Below, piece after piece: positions 36,808 to 46,948 of a stretch of DNA of 64,000 bases (its first letter is position 1; every line of letters starts with the position of its first letter). A program made the position numbers and the translations under genes. Under the pieces are notes generated by a model. The model searched no databases. It had not been told where the DNA came from and saw nothing but the letters and a program-made list of their open reading frames with translations. The stretch is from Anisodus tanguticus (taxonomy: Eukaryota > Streptophyta > Magnoliopsida > Solanales > Solanaceae), in the NCBI GenBank assembly GCA_034509755.1, contig CM067546.1, positions 18,768,615-18,832,614 on the forward strand. The letters run 5' to 3'.

Positions 36808-38889
36808 TATTAACCTCTGTAGCTTCGTGTTTCGCCATGCCATAAATGGATACCAAAGTTCCGGGAAGACGTATGACCTTACAAAAGGATAATAAAGGTT
36901 TACAACTTGCTTATGGAAGTCCCAGAGTGTTTGGAAGCTAAATGGATCGAAAGAAGTACATTTTGACAAAAATGGGAAACTAGGCGACTTGATGAGACAG
37001 ATGATGAACCGTCAAATACCCAGCCCGAGCCGTCAATCTTCGTCTGAAGTTTGACGAGGAATATTGAAGGACCGTCGGAAGTTTGACGGTTCATTCCTCT
37101 TCAATACCAAACCCTAATACCTCTCCTAAATCTTCTCAATCGTACCCCAACACCCTAAGTCGAAATTGAAGCAGTAATCCACAAGAATTTCGTAATACCG
37201 TGATTATCAAAGAAACTTCCATCTTCTTGAGGAGTTGGTTCTTGAAAACCTTGGAGCGAGATACTCTACTATTTATAGGAGATTTTGATATGTAAATGTA
37301 AGTTTTACCCATCTCTACTTATGATTGTGATTAATTGTCGGTTTGGAGGAAGTTATGAAGAAGTTATCAAGATCACAACTTCGCAAAATTATGAAATTTT
37401 TGTAATATGAATTGTTGGGCTGTTTTACTCTAATTATGAGTTAAATTGGATGATGGTATTAATTGTTTATGTTATAGTTTAAGGAAAGTACGGTTTAAGG
37501 AATCGTGAGCTTGAATCACATAAGACTTCTCGTATAAGAAAAGCCTAAGGAATAATATATGCTAGAATTGTTGAAGAACACCTAACTGAGCTTTTATGGA
37601 AGTTGTATTTTTGGATTGGAGCTATGAGATTGAATTACATGAGAATTCTTTGTAAAGGTATTTAAGAAACCGAGGTAGTCGAAGTTATCGATAAGAGACT
37701 TACATGAATCTTTCTATGGGATTTTGATTCAATATTGATATAGATTTTTATGTACTATAGATAATCACCCGTATGAAGTGTAAAGACTCGTAGGATGATT
37801 GTTGAATCAAGGACAAGGTATGTTAAGACTTACTCTTATTTCTTTTGGCATTATCAGAATGAGACGAACGTAAATGAATGATATCCACAATGGCTCCGCT
37901 CTTAGATATGTTAGAAGCTGACGTTCTTGACTTCCATATCATGATAATGATCTTATCTTCTGGCTTATTGATCCCTCAAAGTAAGTGATGTTGATGATGT
38001 TAGTTCCATAATGTTAATTGGAGGTGCAATGACCTTACGTTACTCCGACGAGTTCAAAAAGTATTTAGAGGCCTATGACGTTATATACACAGTTATACAG
38101 ATATGACATTGATTATATTGCCTACAAAGGCCTATGTCATTATATACGTAACTCATACAGATATGAGATATAAATGCTACCCTAGAGGCCTACGACATTA
38201 TATACGCAATTATACTTCATTATGCATATTCTGGTCCGCAAAGTCACTCAGGGTATAAGTTGTATTTCCACTGCTTTACTTTACAGTGATTGATTCAGTT
38301 ACATTTTTAGCTTATGCTTCAGTTATAACATTGTACTTATTTATAGTTTCAGCCTTACATATTCAGTACGTCTTTGGTACTGATGTTCCTTTCCTGGGAC
38401 ACTGTGTTCATACTCGCAGGTACATATAGAGATGCAGATGCTTTCCTTACAGTAGGACTCGACTCAGTTGGACGTTGTTGCACTCCTTTCTTCTGGAGCT
38501 GTGTAGTGAGCTAATAGGTATGACAAATATGCGTATGTATGTAGTTGGGGATGGCGGGGCCCTGTGCCAAATAGTTGTTGTTAGTACACTCTTTAGAGGC
38601 TTGTAGACAGTGTATTATGTATGACAATAATGTGTGGCCTTGTCAGCATCTCGAGTAGATTTATTATACTTATGTCGGCCTTATCGACCTTGTTATATAT
38701 ATATATATATATATATATATGTTTTGGGCCTTTTCTGAGTGCATGTGGCTATATCCTTATTCAGTTGAGTATGTGTCAAAGGCCTCATTGGCCCATGAGT
38801 TGTTGTATATATCTCAGGTATCAGGATCGGTACGCTCGTGCCTTAGGGCACCGGATGCCGGCCACACCCCCTAAGGTTGGGGTGTGACA
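36808..38889 (+). mobile_element. Solo LTR S2
   Basis: 2082 bp, ending GGTTGGGGTGTGACA, flanked by AATTC (36803-36807 and 38890-38894). The start reads TATTAACCTC where TGTAATACC is expected, so the TG is mutated. Related to S1 and in the same orientation. Near its start are inverted pieces: GAACCGTCAAA at about 37006 and TTTGACGGTTC at about 37084. At 38060-38215 it has three diverged repeats each containing a GGCCTA(T/C)GACATTATATACG-like core. Confidence 0.8.
38694..38720. repeat. (TA)n microsatellite in S2
   Basis: 27 bases of uninterrupted TA dinucleotides. Confidence 0.95.
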
Positions 38890-39809
38890 AATTCTTTGAC
38901 TTTGCTATGAAATTACCCTTAGTCGACTCGATGACTAATGCTTTGGGACCCTCATTTTTGAGGTCTATGGAGTTCAGAGACAATCAGGATACACATAATA
39001 CCATAACAACACAAGAAGCATGTTCAATGAACGATGACAACATGTGAATATGACTCGTTCTTTGAAGGTAACCACGACTTTTAGCCCTTAACTTTGGTTC
39101 GGTATTTTCTTTTACTTTTCAATGAAAATTTGTCAGTATACAAGACTATGACTTGAGAGACTCCCTCAAGAAGGAGTATGGTCACAACCGGACAACCAAC
39201 AATAAACATGGAATGCAATAATAGCAATGAAACTACTCCCGACAAGGGATGATCGACACACAAATATAATGATTCTTTGGCGTTTCTGTTTTGAAAATAA
39301 TAAACACTTTGGATTTCATGCTTTAAAAAAAAAGAGAACATACTTACATACATGTATTGCTTAGTTACTAACACCTCACGAACCCTTGAATTCTTTACGA
39401 GTGATCATCTACACAACATAGAGGGTTTGGATTAAAATAAGCTCAACAAACTAGGAATCGATTCATTCAGACAATTCAACGAGCACCTAAAATGCGTGCT
39501 TCTCAAATTATGGTCTTCATAGTTACCAACATGTTAATACTTCCCTTTAACACAACATCAATAGAAATAACCACAACAACTACAATAACAACCATAATAC
39601 ATTCTCCAACTTCTAGCCATGATCATCTTAAAGTTTAATCAAGAACAATCCAAGAATAGTAGTCACTCTTTCATGGAGGATTAGCTTAACTATTACAAGT
39701 TGCCTTCATCAATAACTCCAACTAAGCTATGAAAGGCTAGATATCATTAAAAACAACAATATCTTACCTTAAACCAGCCAAGATACTTGTAACATCAATT
39801 CTTCTCCAA

Positions 39810-40588
39810 ATAATTTTCTTCACACCTATCTGGGTATACATGGCCCCCCAGTGTCGGGGAGTTCATGTTGTGAAGACCCAGACACTATATAACTCTCCTC
39901 AGTAGTAAGACAATTAACATGCTTATTTTAGCACTACCTCATTAAAAACCTTTTCGAAAAAACCCAATTGGGACAAAACCGGACGAAGGGAAAATGAGTG
40001 TAGCACATGTTCTATCTCACTACACATAATACTTCTTCAAATGACTTACATTTTAATTACTAGGAAGTTTATTTCCTTATTGGTCTGTCAGCTGATAAGC
40101 TCCTTTATAGGAATATGTTTGTCGACGTCTGTAAATCATAAGCTGTAGTAGATACTACTCACTGTAATTCTACTACTACCGAGAGTTGGATAACAACGCT
40201 TATATTGTTCTGTCTGAATGTCAACCTCTTTACAATCTTCTGTATTCAGGTACTTTGCACATCTTTCACCTTACTGCCTTTGCATTCTAAAACACACACT
40301 TTACTTTATTTATATACGAATGATACAACAACACACACTCTGAAACTTTAGCACGATAAAAGCACACCTAGTGCATATGTATTATGGTAGGATTTCTCAC
40401 TATTTGTCTCAAGTACGAGATGGAATTGAGTTCCTATGACTCAGCTCTATTGCACGATCTAGAATAAAAAAGAAAGGTAACCAACTCCTAAATGCCCTGT
40501 AACCTGTTATTTATAAATGTGGTGCACAACACATCCATAAATAAGAATCTAGTAGACACAACTTGTAGACTACCTAAAACATGACCTT
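39810..40588 (-). other. X2 internal fragment and unassigned junction DNA
   Basis: 40140-40588 matches the end of X1's internal region. 39810-40140 is not in X1; it has a stretch with AAAACCCAATTGGGACAAAA, near-palindromic about its centre, reminiscent of leader sequence in other plant LTR elements. No coding sequence seen. The left part of X2, including its 3' LTR, is missing, or else the truncated LTR ending at 39809 is what remains of it. Confidence 0.45.
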
Positions 40589-40599
40589 CTCTGATACCA
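40589..40599 (-). other. X2 primer-binding site (tRNA-iMet)
   Basis: Minus strand TGGTATCAGAG, exact over 11 bases, just left of the X2 LTR. Confidence 0.85.
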
Positions 40600-40603
40600 A
40601 GTT

Positions 40604-43278
40604 TGTCACACCCCAAACTGGGGGGTATGGCTGGCACTCGGTGCCGCATGAGCCCGAGTATACCACTCTAAAATGTAACCTATGAACTAATAGAAACTTT
40701 GGCCAACAAAGCCATAGCAAATGTGAACGGTATAGAGGTATAACCAACACACAAATAGGGTCGACGAGGCCACCAACAATGAATACATGACGTCATATGG
40801 ACATCTCAATAAGAAGGATAAATAACCCAAAGTATCTGTGTTCATGAATATACAAGACTGGGAAGGTTATTGTATGGATCAACTGACAAATATCTAGGCC
40901 GACAAGGCCATACAAATAACAGACTCTGACATATAAATCTACAAGTCTCTAAGAAGCACAACTGGCATATGGTCGGGATAGGGCACAAGCCTACTATCAA
41001 CTGTAAGTACATAAGAATCGGCTCATAACTTCTGACTCAGTAGCTCCGGAAGAAGAGAAACTTACCAACCAACAGCCGAACTCGAAAGCTCCTACTAGGG
41101 AGGTCAATATGTGCCTCTACCTAAACCTGTAGCATAAAATGTAGCGCCCCCAACAAAAGGAACGTCAGTCCGAATGAATGTACTGATATGTAAAACATGA
41201 AAATCAATATGAAAGAATAATCTATAAAAGCAGGGCATAAGAAGCAACGTGATACTCTGATAACCTAGGTGCCAGTCAGTGCGAACAATGAAATAGTACT
41301 GAAACTTCTATACATGTGTCTTATTTTAAAATCTACCCTCAACTTATAGTCCGAGGTGTTTAAATCAGGTAATGCCCTCAAGTAATAGTATGAGGTGTTT
41401 TTATGGATGCATATATAAATACCTGCCCTTAGGTTATAGCTCGGGGTGTGTATGCACATAAATAGCTGATATAATCTGCCCTTGGCTTATAAACTGAGGT
41501 TTTTACATAAGGTACATCCCTCCGGTAATAGTCTGAGGTGTGTGTATGGATGCATATATAAATGCATACCCTTCGGTTATAGCTCGGGGTGCGTATGCAT
41601 ATAAATAACTGCCAATCGATATTAGTTTGGTGGTTTATATCGTATATGTATATATAACTACCCACCGTTATTAGGCTGGTGGGGTTTATAAGACACTGTA
41701 GTAGTAATGACACTTTTGGCCCCTTTGAAAGTTCTAAACTCTTTTGACTTTACTTTAGAACGACTCTTGGTTGACTCAATGATTAACTCTTTGAAACACT
41801 CCTTATGGAGGTCTATGAAACTAGATATACATCCAACAACTAAATGATATAGAACATGATAACAATATGAAGAAATGCTCCGGACAAGGGACAAACAACA
41901 TGTGAATATAACTCTTCTTTTGACGTTTCATATAGAAATCATTATATGTTGGAATTCATGCATTTGAATAAGCCTTACATACCTTATATAAATCTATCCA
42001 ATAACTATGTTGAACTCCACTCATCACACCTTAATCTACAACAACGATAGTGACACTATCGTTAAGCTACGAAAGCAAAAATTATCATACGACAAACCAC
42101 ATGATTATTATTTATTAAAATGGGAAGAACCTCCCCTATTTTTGTTACATTTCCCCATATTCAATATTGCAGCAACAACCCAACACCAACCAGTAGCTAT
42201 ATGGAATACAACCAGCACAAATGATACGTCGAGCGGCAACCTCGGTTCATGTCTAATAAAACCATATATTAAAACCCTTTCACTCTTATTTTTTCCGGAA
42301 TATGTAAACAGTAACAACAACAATATACTCAGGTTATTCCCTCAATTTTCCAGCAATAAAATGCTTCAAGAACACCTCCCAAATAGTCCAACAATCGACA
42401 ACAACATAACTACAATTTCTAATCGAATAACCTAGCCACAACATCTACATGTTCTAATACATGAAGAAGAGAGGATTCCTTACCTTAGAACAAAAATAAC
42501 AACTCAAATACAAGCTTACTTCACCTTGAAGAAACCCTCAAATCAACTACAACAAGAGAATTCAAGTTCTACAAGCACCACGGGATTTCCGACGCAAGAT
42601 TTACGCTGTTTGCCTTTGGATTCACTCTAGGAGAGAATATAGGAGTGTTTAGGAATTGGTTCGGTCGAGAAACATAAGTTAAAACAAGTTATTACCGACT
42701 TAAATATGAGCTGGACTTTTCCACCGCCTGAAGTGGTTCCCAAAGGGGCTGCCTGCGCAGTCTCACAAAAATACGAATATCTATCTACTCCGATGTCATA
42801 TGGAATAAAGGTTTAATGCTGTTGAAACTACACACGTAGACCTTCAATTTAATGGGTGGATAACCCCGTAATTATAAGTATATGGAGAGAAAAGCTCTGC
42901 TACATTTGACCGAAATTTCAGCGCACTTATGATCGTAACTTGCGATGATCTTTGCCAACTTTTGTTTTACAACTTTCTTGACATCAATGATTATTATACG
43001 ATTATTTTATGATTGAAATACCTCATAACAAGCCCTTATTGTCATATTAAGAACTCTTATTCTTACCCCAAACATACGGGCTATTAGAATCAACTTTCCT
43101 TTGGCAAACTTCGTCGAAAATTATTTTCTAAGATTCATTTAACCCCAAACTCTTATGAAACTTACTTAACACTTGTTTAAACTCATTTTCATCCAAATAA
43201 CAGATCTTAGACTCACCGGGATTTTGTTATATTACTCATGGTGCATATTAGTGTGAAAACAAAAAATGAGGTGTAACA
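40604..43278 (-). repeat. X2 5' LTR
   Basis: 2675 bp from TGTCACACCCCAAACT to GAGGTGTAACA. Related to but clearly diverged from the X1 LTRs, and longer. It lies inside the Tat element's RNase H region, so X2 inserted there; CTTAG (43279-43283) is the expected target site on this side. A 142-codon frame at 42007-42435 is not recognisable as protein. Confidence 0.8.
41330..41660. repeat. Diverged tandem subrepeats inside the X2 LTR
   Basis: Five or six units of about 55-65 bases share the pattern CTTATAGTCCGAGGTGT or GTTATAGCTCGGGGTG, each followed by GTATGCATATAAATA-like sequence. The X1 LTRs (29880-30100, 36540-36760) have an equivalent but further diverged set. Confidence 0.7.
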
Positions 43279-45040
43279 CTTAGGCCTCGAACACCCCATG
43301 GATCTGGTTCACTACCAGCAGTGAGTCACACTTGACCTCAACAATTTGGGAGCCTAAGCCACATGATAGTTCAAAACCTGCAGTCAAAGCCTCATACTCG
43401 ACTTAATTGTTAGTTGGCGGAGTACTATGAATTACTTGTCTTAAAATTTAACTAGTGGGAGTTTGTAATACTACTCCCAGATCGGTCACCTTAACATTGG
43501 AGGCACCATCTATGTAGAGTGTCCAGATCCCATGGGCAGTCCCCAAGATCAAATAGCCTATTTTATTCCTATGGGGTTACTCCCGGACTGAAATCGACCA
43601 TAAAAGATGTAAGGACTTGTGAATTTATCGCAGTCTGGGGTCTATATTCGATGTCAAGTTCACTTAATTCTACTGCCCACTTAGCTAGGGACCCAAAAAG
43701 CTCGGGCTTTCGTAACACATTCTTAAGTGAGAATGTAGTTATTACAGCAATTGGGTGGCATTTAAAATACGGCCGAAGCTTTTGCGATGACATTACTAAA
43801 GAAAAAGCTAGTCTTTCGAGCAACGGGTATCGGGTATCGGGTCTCGGCCCCTAACATCACTCTACTTACTTAATAGACAGGAAATTGCATACCTTTTTCT
43901 TCCCGTACTAGATCCACACTTACCTCTACCTCCAAGACCACCAGAAATATAAGTAACTTCTCTCCATCCTTTGGCTTTGACATGAGCAGAGGGCTGGATA
44001 GGTAAGCTTTTAGGTCCCGTAGGGCCTGTTGGCATTTGGGCGTCCAAACAATTTCATTCTTCTTCTTTAGAAGTGAAAATAACCTATGACATTTCTCTGA
44101 CGAGTAAAAGATGAACCTGCTCAGAGCTGCCACTCACTCGGTCAACCACCGCACTACTTTCACATCTTTAAGTGTGTCTGGTTCGTCATTGATAGCCTTT
44201 ATTTTTTTAGGGTTTATCTATATTTCTCAATGGGAAACCAAGAAATCGATTTTTTTTGGAACTCACTCCGAAAGCACACTTGTCGGGGTTAAGTTTCATG
44301 TTAAACTTTTTTAACACCTCAAAGGTTTCCTAAAAATGGCTTAAATGATCCTCTGCACGAAGACTCTTAACTAGAATATCGTCTATATATACTTCCATTG
44401 TTTTTCCTATTTTCTTTTCAAATATTTTATTTACTAACCTTTGATATGTAGCTCCAACGTTTTTCAGTCCAAAAGGCATAACGTTATAACAACAAGTACT
44501 GAAATTAGTTAAAAAAGATGTTTACTATTGGTGTTTCGGGTGCATCTTTATTTGGCTATACCCGGAATATTGATCAAGAAAACTCATTATCTCATGCCCG
44601 GCCATAACATCGATCATCTGATCTATGTTCATCAACTGAAACAAGTCTTTTGGACATGCTTTATTTAAAACGTATAATGAATGAACATTCTAAATTTGTT
44701 CCCCTTTTTTAGATAATACGACTACGTTTGCTAACTAGTCCGGGTATTTTACCTCTCGGATTGATCCTATATTAAGTAATCTAGCTACCTACTCTTTAAC
44801 AAACCTGTTGCGGAATTCAGCGATCAGTCATTTTTTCTGCCGAACGAGAGGGAAACTATGATCCAGGACCAACTTATGAGTTATGACTACTGGAGGAATG
44901 CCTGCCATATCTTTATGAGACCACGCAAAGCAATCAATGTTAGATGAAAGATATTTATGAATTAAATTCCTGAGCTCCATGGTTAACATGGTGCCCAGGT
45001 ATACCTTCATGTCCGGAGTTTCTGGGTGTAGCACAATCTG
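43279..45040 (-). pseudogene. pol: Tat-type pol remnant: RT, RNase H, archaeal RNase H
   Basis: RT begins about 45034, with DCFAWSHKDMAGIPP and VITHKLVLDHS. Around 44640-44570 is MIDVMAGHEIMSFLDQYSGY, then near 44480 YNVMPFGLKN, and at 44380-44400 the catalytic YIDDILVKS with both aspartates intact. The palm end (MKLNPDKCAFG) lies near 44270, and the thumb and connection (AALSRFIFYSSEK, LKAYLSSPLLMSKP) at 44130-43960. RNase H at 43823-43569 has RPYFKCHPIAVITTF, LAKWAVELSELDIEYRPQ. The archaeal-type RNase H is recognised from VEYEALTAGFEL and VKCDSLLVVNQIHG near 43410-43300. Stops and frameshifts occur, for example in 44300-44130. Confidence 0.85.
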
Positions 45041-45287
45041 CTCAAGTTCCTCTATAGTGGACTTAGTGGAATATTACTCATCCGGTACCTGAAAAATACC
45101 TAGGCACCTAGTACCGGTCTGAAAATACTTCATTGGGATCGGTTGATTCTGATTCAACCGGAGGAACTTGTTGAACATTTTCCGATACTGGCTCTGCTTT
45201 ATGTATTTTCTATTTGGGATATGTCACTGCCTCTGGTTCCTCTATGGAGAACATCTCTCTGGCAGCGGGCTATTCTCCTCGGATATG

Positions 45288-45802
45288 CTAAATCCCTCTT
45301 GGTGTAGGGAATTTTACCAATAGATGCAGTATTGATGGGACCACCTTCAAATCATGTATCCATGGCCTCCCGAATATTGCATTATATCTTATGTCATCGT
45401 CTATAACATAGAATTTCTTCACCTTAATGACTCCCATTGCGTCCATCGGTAAATCCACTTCCTCATTTGTGGTGTCTCTTGACATATTAAAACCTGAGAG
45501 GGTTCTTTCAGTCAGAACTATCTTCTTCTCCATATTCATCTCTTTTCCACCTTTAGCCAGATAATATTAGCTGAGCTTCTGAGATCGATTAGGACTCTAT
45601 TCACCTGGAAGCAATCGATAGGTACCGTGATCACCAGTACGTCATTGTAAGGGAAGATCACACCGGTCGCATCTTCTTCGTTGAGTGTGATATTTTGCTT
45701 ATCAGGTATCTCCCGGAATCTCTTCTCCCGGGTGACCGATATTTTTGTCTTCTTGGCCGCGATAAAAGACATAGTGGCAATCATTGACCCACCGTAGATC
45801 AC
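45288..45802 (-). pseudogene. Tat-type aspartic protease remnant
   Basis: Minus-strand pieces give DVLVITVPIDCFQVNRVLID then LRSSANI, where the active site D-T-G-S-S reads D-L-R-S-S; the aspartate remains but the next two residues are changed. A second frame (45539-45288) carries the rest: GRPWIHDLKVVPS, with YNAIFGRPW matching the conserved Y-N-A-I-L-G-R-P flap end, and LLVKFPTPRGI. The two halves are separated by a frameshift near 45540. Confidence 0.8.
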
Positions 45803-45899
45803 AGTTATAACATGGAGTGGTATAGTTGGATTAGGTTTATCTTTGGGGGGTGGTCACTGCTCATAATTGTTGCGAGTGCACTCGCTTAGATATTCTTAG

Positions 45900-46948
45900 A
45901 GGTAGCCCCTGCTTAGCATTCCTGCCACCTACAATCTTTGGTTTTATGCTCGTGAGTGTCATGGAAATCGCACCAGATAGACTGATCTCTCTTGCTAGGA
46001 TCATATTGTAATGGTTTCGGAGGGCGGGACACTGGATGAGTTCTCAGTCCTGCCACCATTTAATCCCCGTTGATATTGAAGTTGTACTCGAGTAATTTCG
46101 AGTATCCAGTACCCTTAGTAGAGTTAGATGAATTCCAACTATCAAAATTCACAAATCCTTGATTGTTACGTCCGAATCCTCCATTGTTGTTTGTCTTTTC
46201 CTTTAATCCCCGTTGATATTGAAGTTGTACTCGAGTAATTTCGAGTATCCAGTACCCTTAGTAGAGTTAGATGAATTCCCTCTATCAAAATTCACAAATC
46301 CTTGAATGTTACGTCCGAATCCTCCATTGTTGTTTGTCTTTTCCAAGGAGTGAAAACTTTGTCCGCCTCATTTCTTTCCGGGAGCAGGATAGGGTTGGAA
46401 GCAATTCTTCGAGGAATTCTGGTATGCTCCGGCTCCTTTATCTAACTTTAAAAAAATACTTCCAGCCTGAGTCCCCAACATATCATTTTCTATCCGGATG
46501 TTAGACTCATACCGGCTGTGTACATCCTCCCACGTTGCGGTATGGAATTCCAAGACATCGGGTAGCAACATACGTTCCTTTTGGAACCGCTAAACGAAGT
46601 CCCTAAGGAGTTCCATTTCTCTATGCGCAATGTGAAAGATATCCGCTTTGCACGTCTTCACCTTCCATGCCCCTGCATGAGCTTTTATGAACATGTCGGC
46701 GAGTTGGGCGAATGATCCAATTGAATGCTCAAGGAGGAGTGAATACCATGTCAAGGTTCCCTTAGCAAGGGTTTTGAAAAACTTGTTGATCAGAACTGAT
46801 TCTATTTCATGTTCCCTTAGATCATTTATTTTTACAAGCGTAGTAGGCCGTTATGTGCTTCTGTGGATTAGTAGTCCCATCATAGTCGGCTACAAATGGT
46901 ATTTTGAACCTTATGGGGATTAATTCGAGTGCATCCTTTGTCTTATAT
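45900..46948 (-). pseudogene. gag: Tat-type gag remnant running into the satellite
   Basis: From the right edge of the gene, the minus strand reads VFIPVELYKTKDALELIPIR, then FKIPFVADYDGTTNP, the familiar start of Tat gag (Y-x-G-T-x-D-P). Next come SLLLEHSIGSFAQLADMF (about 46740-46690), FIKAHAGAWKVKTCKADIF, and RYESNIRIENDMLG (about 46510-46470). A zinc-finger-like WCDFHDTHEHKTKDC lies at 45975-45931. Stops and indels break the frame. The last bases are shared with the first satellite unit and are in frame with it. Confidence 0.8.
46059..46344. repeat. Tandem duplication, 2 x 143 bp, in Tat gag
   Basis: 46059-46201 and 46202-46344 are nearly identical; one clear difference cluster is CAACTATC versus CCTCTATC. 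The unit, not a multiple of three, shifts the gag frame. High similarity shows a recent event relative to the rest of the element. Confidence 0.95.

Larger units (their letters stand above)
29177..39809 (-). mobile_element. X1: LARD-like LTR element with no recognisable proteins
   Basis: Left LTR (29177 to about 31.4 kb), internal region to 33476, perfect tRNA-iMet primer site (33461-33472), and right LTR from 33477. The primer site beside the right LTR makes it the 5' LTR of a minus-strand element. The right LTR is interrupted by solo LTRs S1 and S2 and breaks off at 39809, so its true end is lost. Left flank is CCCGC (29172-29176); no matching duplication is found on the right, consistent with loss of that end. 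The two LTRs differ by roughly one base in ten where compared, so it is old. Confidence 0.7.
33477..39809 (-). repeat. X1 5' LTR, split by two solo LTRs
   Basis: LTR blocks 33477-33780, 36133-36807 and 38890-39809 join without gaps to give a collinear match to the left LTR up to 31068. At 39809 the match stops abruptly and different sequence follows, so a deletion or rearrangement removed the rest of the LTR. Confidence 0.78.
43279..46948 (-). mobile_element. Tat-type Ty3/gypsy element, gag to archaeal RNase H
   Basis: Minus-strand order gag, protease, RT, RNase H, then a second archaeal-type RNase H, which is the hallmark of the Tat lineage (Ogre, Retand and relatives). The left side is cut by X2; integrase, 3' region and 3' LTR are not in the window. 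On the right, gag runs directly into the 97-bp satellite; the 5' LTR and primer site are not seen. All frames are broken. Confidence 0.85.

Noticed and set aside
42007..42435. 142-codon plus-strand frame
   Set aside because: Antisense within the X2 LTR; asparagine/threonine-rich composition from AAC/ACA-rich DNA, no family recognised.
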